NCBI RefSeq assembly: GCF_905397285.1
Contig: NZ_CAJPUX010000001.1
Location: 1,178,001 to 1,242,000 of the forward strand
Reading direction: 5' to 3'
DNA: 64,000 bases
DNA from: Cupriavidus plantarum
Lineage (GTDB): Bacteria > Pseudomonadota > Gammaproteobacteria > Burkholderiales > Burkholderiaceae
The notes beneath the pieces were generated by a model. The model saw nothing but the letters and a program-made list of their open reading frames with translations, was not told the DNA's origin and made no database searches. This document shows positions 55,926 to 64,000 of the stretch, piece by piece. A program made the position numbers and the translations under genes. The number at the start of each line of letters is the position of its first letter. Position 1 is the first letter of the stretch.

Positions 55926-56942
55926 TCAGTCTACGTGCGCGCCGGAATCCTTGACGATTTTCGCCCAGGTTTTCATGTCGGCCTGCTGCACGCGCTTGAA
56001 GGCTTCGGGCCCGCCATCCTTGATCGGCTGAATGGCCTGGCTGACCAGCCATTCCTTGAAGCTGTCGGTATTGATGGCCTTGAGCACCGCCTTCGACATG
56101 CGGTTCTGGATATCGGACGGCAGGTTCGCGGGGCCGAACAGGCCGTACCACGTCGTGCTCTCGAAGCCCGGCAGATTGCACGCCTCGGCGACGGTCGGCA
56201 CATCGGGCAGCACGCTCACGCGCTGGGGCGACGTCACGGCCAGCGCGCGGACCTTGCTGGACTGGATCGGGCCGAGGCTCGGCGAGCTCTGGTTAAAGAA
56301 GAAGTCGACCTCGCCCGAGAGCAGGGCGGTCATCGCCGGGCCCTGGCCCTTGTACGGGATATGCACGTAGCTCGTCTTCGACGCCGTGGCGAACTGGGTT
56401 CCGGCCAGATGGCCCGAGGCCCCGTTCCCCGTCGACGCGTAGTTCAGCGTGCCTGGCGCCTTGCGCGCGGCGTTGAGCAGATCCGCGCAGGTCTTGATCT
56501 CGGGGTGTTTCTCGGGGTTGATCAGCAGGATATTCGGCAGCGTTCCCAATAATGCGATGCGCGAGAAATCGTTGACCACGTCGAATTGCAGCTTCGAATA
56601 TAGCGCGGGATTAATGGCGTGTGTGCCGGCCGTGCCGAGCAGGAACGTATAACCATCCGGTTTGGCTTGAGCCACCAGTGCCGATGCGATATTGCCGCCG
56701 GCGCCGGGGCGATTATCCGAGATAAACGAGACCCCGAATTCCTTGTTCAACTCGACGCCCAGCTTGCGAGCGTAGATGTCGGTCGCGGCACCGCCGGGAA
56801 AGCCGCTGACGATCGAAATCGTGCTGTTCGGCCAGGACTTGGCGTCCTGAGCGGCAGCGGTGCCGCTGAAGGCGATCATCGTGGAAGCCAGCAGGGTGGT
56901 GGAAAGCAGGGCTTTGCTAGGCACAACCGGGCGCATCGTCAT
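55926..56942 (-). CDS. tripartite tricarboxylate transporter substrate-binding protein (Bug family)
   Basis: 338 residues from ATG at 56942, with AAGGAG upstream. A signal peptide (LLSTTLLASTMIAFSGTAAA) is cleaved near residue 31. The Bug fold shows WPNSTISIVSGFPGGAATDI (residues about 37-56, the PFPPGG-like loop), DNRPGAGGNIASALVAQAKP near residue 80, and the GTAGTHAINPALYS loop near residue 105. It binds a carboxylate in the periplasm. No TctA/TctB permease genes are adjacent, as is common for Bug proteins in this order. It is divergent from the dehydrogenase gene. Confidence 0.93.
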   Translation of the reverse strand: MTMRPVVPSKALLSTTLLASTMIAFSGTAAAQDAKSWPNSTISIVSGFPGGAATDIYARKLGVELNKEFGVSFISDNRPGAGGNIASALVAQAKPDGYTFLLGTAGTHAINPALYSKLQFDVVNDFSRIALLGTLPNILLINPEKHPEIKTCADLLNAARKAPGTLNYASTGNGASGHLAGTQFATASKTSYVHIPYKGQGPAMTALLSGEVDFFFNQSSPSLGPIQSSKVRALAVTSPQRVSVLPDVPTVAEACNLPGFESTTWYGLFGPANLPSDIQNRMSKAVLKAINTDSFKEWLVSQAIQPIKDGGPEAFKRVQQADMKTWAKIVKDSGAHVD

Positions 56943-57011
56943 GGGGGAACGCTCCTTGAGCAGGTTACAGGGCGACGGTCACCGCCGGCTGCCGCCGTGC
57001 TGCACTCCGTC

Positions 57012-57021
57012 CTGTATACAG
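57012..57021. promoter_or_regulatory. CTGTATACAG operator candidate
   Basis: A perfect 10-base palindrome (core TGTATACA) in the divergent region between the Bug gene and the dehydrogenase, with a degenerate second copy CTGTATTCTG at 57037. It matches the site in front of the GntR/FCD gene at 55899, so the regulator probably controls both transcripts. Confidence 0.55.
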
Positions 57022-57167
57022 ACTTTAATTATTGATCTGTATTCTGTAAAGCGTTATGCTGCGATCAACGCGGTGCCGAGGGTTATTCCCTGTTTTGGTT
57101 CGCTCGGCACTGTCATGGCGCAAGCCGGCCCACCTCCGCTTCCATCCTTTTATTGCAAAGCAAAACG

Positions 57168-58130
57168 ATGACCTCGACCCCTTCCTCCGCAAAATCCACG
57201 TCCGATACTGGTGCATGGCGCGCCGTCTTCGTCGATGCAAATCCCACACTGACCGAAGTGTCTTTGCGTCTCCGTCGCGCGGATGACCTGCCGCTCGAGG
57301 TCAACCAGCAACCCGACATCAAGTCGGAAGGTCTGCCGGCGGCGCTCGCGGGCGCGCCGATCGCGATCATCGACCACACGCATTTGCCGACCGAAATCGC
57401 CAGGCAGTGCAAGGGGCTGAAGCACGTCGTGTTTCTTGGGACGGGCGCCCGCAGCTACATGAACCCGGAAGAGCTGGCCGAGCTCGGCATTACGGTCCAT
57501 ACGATCAAGGGCTATGGCGATACGGCCGTGGCCGAATGCGCGTTCGGGCTGATGTGGGCGGCGGCGCGCAACTTCGCGCGCATGGACCGCGAGATGCGCG
57601 CGGGCAACTGGCTGCGTTCGGATGCGGTGCAGCTCACGGGCAAGACCATCGGCCTGGTGGGTTTTGGCGGCATCGCGGCGGAACTGGCGCGGCTGGCGCG
57701 CGGCATGGGCATGCGGGTGCTGGCTTGGAACCGCACGCCGAAGACGCATGAGGGCGTGGAATTCGTCGAGCTCGACGCGCTGCTTGCACAAAGCGACGTC
57801 GTGTCCCTGCATCTGCTGCTCAATGACGAGACGCGCGGCATGATCACGGCCGAGCGGATCGCGCGCATGCGGGATGGCGCGATCCTGATCAACACCGCGC
57901 GCGGCGCGCTCGTCGATGAGGACGCGATGATCGCCGCGCTGCGGAGCGGCAAGATCTCGCATGCCGGCCTCGATGTCTTCACGGTGGAGCCGATGCCCGC
58001 CGGGCACGTACTGACGACGCTGCCGAACGTCACGCTGTCCGCGCACTCGGCGTTCCGTACGCCCGAGGCCAACAACAACCTGATCGAGGCCGCGCTCGAT
58101 CATTGCCGCAACATCGTCCGTAACGCCTGA
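57168..58130 (+). CDS. D-2-hydroxyacid dehydrogenase family protein
   Basis: 320 residues from ATG at 57168. The NAD-binding Rossmann domain has GLVGFGGIAAELARLARGMG near residue 160; the catalytic Arg is in NTARGALVDEDAMIAAL near residue 243, the Glu in DVFTVEPMPAGH near residue 272 and the His in LSAHSAFRTPEA near residue 290. The enzyme interconverts a 2-hydroxyacid and a 2-ketoacid, or a related 3-phosphoglycerate-type substrate. It leads a probable operon with RidA (10 bases) and a class II aldolase, under a TGTATACA operator. Confidence 0.88.
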   Translation: MTSTPSSAKSTSDTGAWRAVFVDANPTLTEVSLRLRRADDLPLEVNQQPDIKSEGLPAALAGAPIAIIDHTHLPTEIARQCKGLKHVVFLGTGARSYMNPEELAELGITVHTIKGYGDTAVAECAFGLMWAAARNFARMDREMRAGNWLRSDAVQLTGKTIGLVGFGGIAAELARLARGMGMRVLAWNRTPKTHEGVEFVELDALLAQSDVVSLHLLLNDETRGMITAERIARMRDGAILINTARGALVDEDAMIAALRSGKISHAGLDVFTVEPMPAGHVLTTLPNVTLSAHSAFRTPEANNNLIEAALDHCRNIVRNA

Positions 58131-58139
58131 GTGCCCGCC

Positions 58140-58508
58140 ATGACCACGACGCCTTCTATCCTTCGCCTCGACCAGAACCACCGACGCAGCCGCGCGGTCA
58201 TCGCCAACGGCATGGTCTTCCTCGCCGGGCAGGTGGCCGACGACAAGGCCGGCGACATTACCGCGCAGGCGCGCGAGGCGCTGGCCAAGGTCGATGCCCT
58301 GCTCGCGGAGGCCGGCACGGACAAGCGCCGCGCGCTGACCGCGCAGATCTGGCTCGCCGATATGGCAGACTTCGATGCATTCAACGCGGTGTGGGATGCG
58401 TGGGTGGCGCCTGGCGAGACGCCGACGCGCTGCTGCGGCAAGGTCGAACTGGCCGATCCTGCCTACCGCGTGGAAATCGTCATGTCCGCGCTGTTGCCGG
58501 CCGCCTGA
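58140..58508 (+). CDS. RidA family protein (second paralog)
   Basis: 122 residues from ATG at 58140; a GTG at 58131 adds three. The RidA fold is seen in HRRSRAVIANGMVFLAGQVA near residue 12, QIWLADMADFDAFNAVWDAW near residue 73 and TPTRCCGKVELADPAYRVEI near residue 94, with the active-site-type Arg in PTRCC. It is related to the paralog beside relA. In catabolic clusters such proteins often remove reactive imine or enol by-products; here it sits between a dehydrogenase and an aldolase. Confidence 0.88.
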   Translation: MTTTPSILRLDQNHRRSRAVIANGMVFLAGQVADDKAGDITAQAREALAKVDALLAEAGTDKRRALTAQIWLADMADFDAFNAVWDAWVAPGETPTRCCGKVELADPAYRVEIVMSALLPAA

Positions 58509-58546
58509 CGATCGCCGACTGCCTGACCTTCGAAAGGATTCCTGAC

Positions 58547-59329
58547 ATGATCTCCACGACCGATCCGCATCGCAACCGCAAGCCGCTCAACATCAGCGAC
58601 GAAGAGTGGGCGGTACGCGTACAGCTGGCCGCCGCGTACCGGCTGGCGGCAAAGTTCCAGCTGACCGACCTGATCTACACGCATATCTCCGTGCGCGTGC
58701 CGGGCACGACCGACCAGTTCCTGATCAACCCCCACGGCTGGTTCTTCGACGAGATCACGGCGTCTTGCCTCGTCAAGATCGACACCGAGGGGCGTCCGAT
58801 TGGCGATAACCGCTTCGAGGTGAACGCCGCGGGCTTCACCATCCACAGCGCGCTGCATCAGGCGCGCCACGATGTCGAGTGCGTGGTGCATCTGCACACC
58901 GACGCGGGCATGGCGGTGGCCGCGCTCGAATGCGGGCTGCTGCCGCTGAACCAGATCAGCATGCAGTTCTACAACCGCGTGAACTACCACGACTACGAGG
59001 GCATCTCGCTGGACCTCGACGAACGCTCGCGCATCGTGGCGTCGATGAAGGACGCGAACTACCTGATCCTGCGCAACCACGGGCTGCTGACGACGGGCCG
59101 CTCGGTAGCGGAAGCGTTCACGCGCATGTTCTACCTGAACCGCGCGTGCGAGATCCAGTTGAAGACGCTGTCGATGGGCCAGAAGGTCACGATCCCGTCG
59201 CCGGAAGTATGCGAGCACGCGGCGAAGCAGCACGACGACTACGCCTACCTCGATACGGTCCACCTCGATCGCGAGTGGACGGCGTTGCTGCGGCTGCTGG
59301 ATCGGGATGGCGGGGATTATCGTTGCTGA
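58547..59329 (+). CDS. class II aldolase/adducin family protein
   Basis: 260 residues from ATG at 58547, preceded by GAAAGGA. The fold shows YTHISVRVPG near residue 43, NPHGWFFDEIT near residue 60, zinc-ligand histidines in HLHTDAGMAVAAL near residue 113 and NHGLLTTGRSVAEAF near residue 177, and a Tyr-rich YNRVNYHDYEG segment. Relatives are L-fuculose-phosphate or tetronate aldolases and 3-oxo-tetronate 4-phosphate decarboxylases, but the phosphate-binding signature is not obvious, so the substrate may be unphosphorylated. Its end overlaps the convergent efflux gene by 13 bases. Confidence 0.88.
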   Translation: MISTTDPHRNRKPLNISDEEWAVRVQLAAAYRLAAKFQLTDLIYTHISVRVPGTTDQFLINPHGWFFDEITASCLVKIDTEGRPIGDNRFEVNAAGFTIHSALHQARHDVECVVHLHTDAGMAVAALECGLLPLNQISMQFYNRVNYHDYEGISLDLDERSRIVASMKDANYLILRNHGLLTTGRSVAEAFTRMFYLNRACEIQLKTLSMGQKVTIPSPEVCEHAAKQHDDYAYLDTVHLDREWTALLRLLDRDGGDYRC

Positions 59330-60921
59330 TCGACGATCGGCACCGCCGGTCCGCGGCCGGCACGATATAGCGACCACACGGTGGCGCCAAGCACCAGCGC
59401 CACCACGCCCGCCACACCGAGCGCCGCCCCGAACCCGCTCGCGAACGCCTGACTCGCCCACGTCGCTGTCGACGCGCGCGCGGCCGCATCGAGCGGCACG
59501 ATGGCCTGGGCGATGGCTTGGCCGATGTCCCCGGCCAGTACCCGCGCGAGGAAATCCGCGCCAAGCGCATCGCGCCAGGCGAATCCCGCCGGCAGCGCGG
59601 CCTCGAACGCGCGCTCGGTCCGCGACGCCAGCACCGCGCCGAGTACGCCCACCGCCGTGACGATCGCCGAAAAACGGGTCGTGGTGCTGATGCCCGACGC
59701 CATTCCCGTCCGATGCACAGGCACGCACGCCATGATCGCCTTCTGCGTATCGCCGTTCATCACGCCCGCCCCGAGACCCGTCACGATCATGCCGACCGCC
59801 ACGAGCCCATAGTGCGCGTGCGTGGCCACGGCGGCCACGAGCAGGTTGCCCGCGCCGATCAGCATCAGCCCCGCCACCAGCACGCTGCTGCTTCCGTGAA
59901 AGCGCGACGACAGGCGAGCGCCGAGATACGGCCCCACGATCATCGCCAGCGCAAACGGCAGCATGCCAACGCCCGCCTGCACCGCCGACATCTCGAACGC
60001 GTTTTGCAGATACAGCGGCAGGAAAGTCATCATCACCTGCGCACAGGCCGCATAGCCGAACATCCCCAGCACCGCGCCCACGAACCGCGGCTGCCGGAAC
60101 ATCGAAAGATCGATCATCGCGTGCGCGGTTGCCCGCTCGTGCAGGACGAACAGCGCGAGCAACACCGCGGCGGCGCCGAAGCGCGACCCCGTGGCCAACG
60201 ACGCCCAGCCATGCGCGGGGATGTCGATCAGCGCCCAGATCCCGAGCATCAGCGCGACACCGAACAGCGCGCTGCCCAACGCATCGATTCGGGAGGCCGC
60301 CGGGTTGCGCGACTCGGTCATCGCGTACCGCACACAGGCCACCAGCATCAGGCAAATCGGCACGTTGATCAGAAAGATCCAGCGCCAACCGGCCCATTGC
60401 GTGATCACGCCCCCGACCAGCGGCGCAATCGTCGTCGTCACGCCCATGCAGGTTCCCCACACCGCCCACGCCCGCGTTCGCTCGGCTCCCTCGTGGAAGG
60501 TATTGGCGATGATCGCCAGCGCCGCCGTCAGCAGCATCGCCGCGCCCACGCCTTTGACCGCGCGCGCGACATTGAGGAACGTCGCGGTGGGCGCCAGCCC
60601 GCATCCCACCGAAGCAAGGAGGAACACCGCCAGCCCCGCCAGCATCATCCGCTTGCGCCCCAGCCGGTCCGCAAGCCCCCCGGCCGGCAGCAGGCACGAC
60701 GCGAACGCGACCATATAGGCGCTGACCACCCACTCGACATCGGCAAAGCTCGCCTGGAACGTCCGCGCGATGGCCGGCAGCGACACCGCGACCACATTCG
60801 TGTCGAGCACGATCAGCGAGCAGGTCGCCGACGCGGTGCCGAGGATGAAAGCCTTGGTGCCGCGGCCGGGCGCATCGGGCGGCGCGGCAGGCCGGGAGAA
60901 CGGCTGGATTGACGTGGACAT
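59317..60921 (-). CDS. DHA2-family MFS drug transporter (14 helices)
   Basis: 534 residues with about 14 hydrophobic segments. Motif A is GGLADRLGRKRMMLAG near residue 80, antiporter motif C is PLVGGVITQWAGWRWIFLIN near residue 160, and LDTNVVAVSLPAIARTFQAS near residue 40 is the DHA2 D1 motif. It is a proton-driven efflux permease of EmrB/QacA type; no MFP partner is adjacent. It is divergent from a LysR regulator that probably controls it. Its C-terminal codons overlap the aldolase gene in antisense. Confidence 0.92.
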   Translation of the reverse strand: MSTSIQPFSRPAAPPDAPGRGTKAFILGTASATCSLIVLDTNVVAVSLPAIARTFQASFADVEWVVSAYMVAFASCLLPAGGLADRLGRKRMMLAGLAVFLLASVGCGLAPTATFLNVARAVKGVGAAMLLTAALAIIANTFHEGAERTRAWAVWGTCMGVTTTIAPLVGGVITQWAGWRWIFLINVPICLMLVACVRYAMTESRNPAASRIDALGSALFGVALMLGIWALIDIPAHGWASLATGSRFGAAAVLLALFVLHERATAHAMIDLSMFRQPRFVGAVLGMFGYAACAQVMMTFLPLYLQNAFEMSAVQAGVGMLPFALAMIVGPYLGARLSSRFHGSSSVLVAGLMLIGAGNLLVAAVATHAHYGLVAVGMIVTGLGAGVMNGDTQKAIMACVPVHRTGMASGISTTTRFSAIVTAVGVLGAVLASRTERAFEAALPAGFAWRDALGADFLARVLAGDIGQAIAQAIVPLDAAARASTATWASQAFASGFGAALGVAGVVALVLGATVWSLYRAGRGPAVPIVDQQR

Positions 60922-61033
60922 GGCGGAGCGGGGGGCGCGATGACGAGCGAGGATTGCATGGTAGCCATCCCACTATTGCCTGTCATTGCTATACAGTGGC
61001 GATTTCATTGCTGATTTCATCAATAGAAGCGCC

Positions 61034-61942
61034 ATGAAAGCCCTCGAGATCGCCCACCTCCGCGCCATCGCCGAAGTCGCCCGGCACCTGCATTTCGGCC
61101 GCGCGGCGGAAGTGCTGGACCTCCCGCCGCCGATGCTGACGCGGCGCATTCAGGAAGCCGAGCGGCTGCTGCGCGCCCGCCTGTTCCATCGCACGCGCCG
61201 CTCGGTGGAACTCACCGCCGCCGGACACGCATTCCTGCCGGAAGCGCTCGCCGTGCTCGAGCATCTTTCACGTGGCATCGACGTGGCGGCGCGCGCGGAA
61301 CGGGGCGAAGTGGGGCGTATCGAGGTGGGCTATGTGGGGTCCGCCGCGTATGCGGGCGTGCTGCAGCAGCACATCCGGAGCTTTCGCCATGCACACCCGC
61401 TCGTCGATATCCGCATCGAGGAGGTGGTCATGGATCGCATCGGTCCGATGCTGGAAGCCGGAGAGATCGACGTGGCCTACTGCCGTCCGCCGATGGCGAT
61501 GCCCGACGGCGTGCGCACGCAGACCGTGCACCGCGATGCCTTCCTGCTGGCGTTACCGTCCGATTCACCGCTCGCGAAGGCCGCTGAAGTCCATCCCGCG
61601 CAATTGCGCGAGGCCACCTTCGTGGTACCGGAGCAGGAGTCGGGCACGCTCGAAGTCGCGCGGCGCGGCCGCTTTTCGGCGGCGATCGGTCCGCGCGGCG
61701 GCACGCTGGCCGCGGTGCTGGCCAGGGTCGCGCTCGGCAACAGCGTATCGGTCGTGCCGGGCACGCTGGCGGCGTGCGTCTCGCTACCGGGCGTCGTGTA
61801 CCGGCCGATCGCCGGCAAGCCAATCGTGTCCGAAGTCGCGCTCGCCTATCGCGCGAACGAAGCGTCGGCCACCGTGCGCGAGTTCGTGCGCCACGCCGCG
61901 CGCCGCGCGGCCGGCGGTCAGGCGACCGCAGCCGGCAACTAG
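61034..61942 (+). CDS. LysR family transcriptional regulator
   Basis: 302 residues from ATG at 61034 (MKALEIAHLRAIAEVARHLH); an earlier GTG-type opening at 60986 adds 16 residues. The helix-turn-helix is residues about 2-62, with HFGRAAEVLDLPPPMLTRRI, QEAERLLRARLFHRTRRSVE. The effector domain follows (VGYVGSAAYAGVLQQHIRSF). It is divergent from the DHA2 pump. The near-palindrome ATTGCTGATTTCATCAAT at 61007-61024 just before the ATG has the T-N11-A spacing of LysR sites. It probably activates the pump in response to an unknown compound. Confidence 0.92.
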   Translation: MKALEIAHLRAIAEVARHLHFGRAAEVLDLPPPMLTRRIQEAERLLRARLFHRTRRSVELTAAGHAFLPEALAVLEHLSRGIDVAARAERGEVGRIEVGYVGSAAYAGVLQQHIRSFRHAHPLVDIRIEEVVMDRIGPMLEAGEIDVAYCRPPMAMPDGVRTQTVHRDAFLLALPSDSPLAKAAEVHPAQLREATFVVPEQESGTLEVARRGRFSAAIGPRGGTLAAVLARVALGNSVSVVPGTLAACVSLPGVVYRPIAGKPIVSEVALAYRANEASATVREFVRHAARRAAGGQATAAGN

Positions 61943-61994
61943 GGTCGGCTCCGCTTTGTGACTAAGCTGGAGACAGATCATACGAGGAGCCGAG

Positions 61995-62210
61995 ATGCAG
62001 GCCTGTGACCTTTGCCATTTGCTGGTGGGCGAGCCGGCAAGTGTGCCGCCACACGAGAATCTGCAGGCGTCCGGCATCGGCGCCATGCCCAACCGATGCA
62101 AGGTGGACAGCCGCTGGCGTTGCGCGGGCTGCGGCGCATGGATGTACCAGAGCACCGCGCTGGGCGAGCCGCCCAATATGTGGCGCATGGGCGGCCCCCC
62201 GCCAAGGTAG
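61995..62210 (+). CDS. small Cys-rich (zinc-ribbon-like) protein
   Basis: 71 residues with GAGGAG upstream of the ATG at 61995. It begins MQACDLCHLLVGEPASVPP and has CxxC pairs at residues 4/7 and about 43/46 (RCAGCGAWMYQSTALGEPPN), the spacing of a zinc ribbon. No catalytic motif is seen. It is followed by another small Cys-rich gene. Neither is recognised as a named family. Confidence 0.65.
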   Translation: MQACDLCHLLVGEPASVPPHENLQASGIGAMPNRCKVDSRWRCAGCGAWMYQSTALGEPPNMWRMGGPPPR

Positions 62211-62273
62211 GGGTACGATTCATGTGACCGGCGCAACACCCATGTTACGATGCCCGGCGTATTTGGAGTCCAT

Positions 62274-62492
62274 ATGTTTGTCTGCCAGAACCAACCCTGC
62301 GGTGCCACGTGGCAACCGTCAGAGGTGACGATCAAGAACGAGGGCCAGGGATTCCTGTTCCGCTGCCCCATGTGTGGCGCACGCAATGCCGTGCAAGCCA
62401 GGCAGAAGCGCGATGGCACCATCGAATACAGGCAATCTCGGCGGGCCTCGGCACCGGTCGAGACCGAACGCCCACGCGGACGACGGCCCTGA
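62274..62492 (+). CDS. small Cys-rich (zinc-ribbon-like) protein
   Basis: 72 residues from ATG at 62274, with GGAG seven bases upstream; an ATG at 62250 adds eight residues but has no site. CxxxxC-type cysteines in MFVCQNQPCGATWQP and CPMCGARNA form a probable zinc-binding site. The C-terminal half is basic (RQKRDGTIEYRQSRRAS, RPRGRRP), so nucleic-acid binding is possible. No family is recognised. Confidence 0.65.
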   Translation: MFVCQNQPCGATWQPSEVTIKNEGQGFLFRCPMCGARNAVQARQKRDGTIEYRQSRRASAPVETERPRGRRP

Positions 62493-62569
62493 CGTAAAAA
62501 CTTGAGGAAATCTGGCGTGACGAGGCCGGATTCCCTCAAGACGGCGGCGATGGGACCGTTAAGAACATT

Positions 62570-62950
62570 ATGGACATTAGTGATCTTTCCCACGATTCCG
62601 CTTCGAATGCCGAGGTCATGGGCTGGTCCGGTGCAACGCCTCAGGTTATCGCGAGGGTGTTGAACGCCGCGCTCGCCGCGCAGGACCTGTCGGGATTCGC
62701 GGCGCTGCTGTCGGATATCGCGCGCGACCGCGGCCTCAAGGGGGCGCGTGGCACGCACCAGTCGATCTACGATATGCCGTACGCGAGCCTGCTGCCGCGG
62801 CAGAAGCATATGCTCGCGGACGCGTTCGACCTGTTCATCCGGCTCGGCATCGAGTTCCGCGCGCGGGGCGCGGAGGGCGAAGAGGACGACGCGCTCGGCG
62901 ACCTCGAGCCGCTGCGCGACATCGACGACGAGGACGCCATCGACGAGTGA
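62570..62950 (+). CDS. hypothetical protein
   Basis: 126 residues, ATG at 62570. The middle is helical (QVIARVLNAALAAQDLSGFA, ALLSDIARDRGLKGARGTHQ, LLPRQKHMLADAFDLFIRLG) and the last 30 residues are strongly acidic (EGEEDDALGDLEPLRDIDDE DAIDE). No family is recognised and there are no membrane segments. It converges on the glutamate dehydrogenase gene, 38 bases apart. Confidence 0.6.
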   Translation: MDISDLSHDSASNAEVMGWSGATPQVIARVLNAALAAQDLSGFAALLSDIARDRGLKGARGTHQSIYDMPYASLLPRQKHMLADAFDLFIRLGIEFRARGAEGEEDDALGDLEPLRDIDDEDAIDE

Positions 62951-62988
62951 TGGAGCCGATGGATGACCGATGGATGACCGATGGCGGC

Positions 62989-64000
62989 CTAGCCGCGATC
63001 GAGCAGCCCGATCTCCCGCACCGCCACCGACAGCATCGACAGTCCCGCCGTCGAAGACGCGCCCGATGCGCGCTGGTCCGCCAGCATCTGCGCGTAGCGA
63101 TCCAGCGCGGGCTGCCGCCCCGCGCGCCATGCATCGATCATCGTGTTGGCATCGTCCACGCCAGGCGCGCTCGACAGCACGCTCGTGGCCAGCGCCCGCT
63201 TGAGCCGCCCCAGATCCTCCAGCGTCGTGGTGCGCGCCAGCAAATCCCAGTGCGTATCGGCGGGCAGCGACAGTGCGCGGTCGCGCAGCCAGCCGAAGTT
63301 CAGATGCGTATCCAGTGCGAAGTACACCCCGGCCACCGCGTCGAGGCTGCGGTCGCAGTTGGCCGCGACCTCCGCGATATCGAGCGCCGCCGCGGCGGTA
63401 TCGCTGGCCGCGACCGCCATCGCGAGTGGCGCGTCGACGCCGGCCTCGGTCAGCTCGCGTACGCGCGCATCGAGCGCCGAGGCAGTGTCCTCCGGCAATA
63501 GCTGTGGCAACTGTGGCGTGAGCCAGCGCGCGGCTTCTACGAAGCGCGCGGCGCCCGCGTCGACGGTGCCGCCGCCACGCAGATAGCGCACGAACCAGAG
63601 CGTCGCGCGCTCGAGCAGGCGACCCAGCGCCCGGAACATCCGCGCCTGCACCGCATCGTCCACGCGATTGTCGAGCGCATCGATCTGCCGCCACAGCGCG
63701 GTCAGCCCGAACACGTCGCGCGCCAGCATGCACGCGCGCAGGATCTCGGCCGGACGCGCGTCCGTCTCTTCCATCAGGCGATGGACGAACGTCGCGCCGA
63801 TGCGGTTGACGAGCATGTTGGTCAGGTGCGTGGCCAGGATCTCGCGGCGCAGCGGATGCCGTTCCATCGCGCCGGCATAGCGCTCCCGCAGCGGCACGGG
63901 GAAGTAATCGGGCAGCAGGTAGGCGACGAGCGGATCGTCGGGCAGGTCCGACACGAGCAGCTCGTCATAGAGCCACATCTTGCTATAGGCGAGCAGCACC
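62989..64000 (-). CDS. NAD-dependent glutamate dehydrogenase, large form (C-terminal part)
   Basis: The C-terminal 337 residues of an about 1600-residue protein; the N-terminal part lies beyond 64000. LLAYSKMWLYDELLVSDLPDDPLVAYLLPDYFP and HLTNMLVNRIGATFVHRLME are typical of the C-terminal helical domain of GDH-180-type (GdhB/Gdh2) enzymes. These deaminate glutamate to 2-oxoglutarate, mainly for catabolism. The catalytic core is outside the window, so its integrity cannot be judged. Confidence 0.9.
   Translation of the reverse strand, partial: VLLAYSKMWLYDELLVSDLPDDPLVAYLLPDYFPVPLRERYAGAMERHPLRREILATHLTNMLVNRIGATFVHRLMEETDARPAEILRACMLARDVFGLTALWRQIDALDNRVDDAVQARMFRALGRLLERATLWFVRYLRGGGTVDAGAARFVEAARWLTPQLPQLLPEDTASALDARVRELTEAGVDAPLAMAVAASDTAAAALDIAEVAANCDRSLDAVAGVYFALDTHLNFGWLRDRALSLPADTHWDLLARTTTLEDLGRLKRALATSVLSSAPGVDDANTMIDAWRAGRQPALDRYAQMLADQRASGASSTAGLSMLSVAVREIGLLDRG

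Overview
The window is a 64 kb piece of a high-GC betaproteobacterial chromosome, most likely Cupriavidus or a close relative in the Burkholderiaceae. The evidence for this is the gene order relA / tRNA-Val / thrS / infC / rpmI / rplT / pheS / pheT / ihfA / merR / tRNA-Pro, a Bug-type solute receptor, ETF-QO, and cyo plus cyanide-insensitive oxidase operons. Genus assignment is an inference from gene content; no database was consulted.

Positions 1-16650 are mostly housekeeping and lipid or redox genes. They include a DUF2069 membrane protein and WrbA-like quinone reductase, a YihY membrane protein, O-acetylhomoserine sulfhydrylase with an alpha/beta hydrolase, a CBS-pair protein, an LplT-PlsC fusion, a glutathione S-transferase, chorismate synthase, two MFS-type transporters (one in this block), an L-2-hydroxyglutarate oxidase-like enzyme with a GntR regulator, a PilZ protein, and ETF-QO divergent from an SDR. 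Positions 16860-22960 hold a TRAP transporter (small permease, large permease, binding protein) and a ketone-body module: scoAB and 3-hydroxybutyrate dehydrogenase with a divergent PAS-LuxR regulator.

Positions 23130-35230 form the stringent-response and translation block: alpha/beta hydrolase, RidA, RelA, tRNA-Val, a threonine-codon leader peptide with an attenuator-like terminator, thrS, infC (ATC start), rpmI, rplT, pheST, ihfA, a MerR regulator and tRNA-Pro. Positions 35230-42050 look accessory: two acyltransferase-3 proteins, a methyltransferase, a small membrane protein, and a compact operon of a HipA-like kinase (broken by one base in a T run), a HIRAN-domain protein and a TonB-C lipoprotein. 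This operon is the best candidate for an uncharacterised system here.

Positions 42240-55140 hold a chemoreceptor and two quinol oxidases: cyoABCD, transcribed away from a MocR-type regulator with shared repeats in the intergenic region, and cioAB with a DUF2474 subunit followed by a FUSC protein. Positions 55150-59330 look like a small catabolic cluster: a GntR/FCD regulator, an orphan Bug receptor, a 2-hydroxyacid dehydrogenase, RidA and a class II aldolase. The same TGTATACA palindrome lies in front of the regulator and in the divergent promoter region. The end carries a DHA2 efflux pump with a divergent LysR regulator, two Cys-rich small proteins, a hypothetical protein, and the C-terminus of the large NAD-dependent glutamate dehydrogenase.

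A GC-rich repeat recurs at three convergent gene junctions. No rRNA, CRISPR array, prophage or complete insertion sequence was seen.
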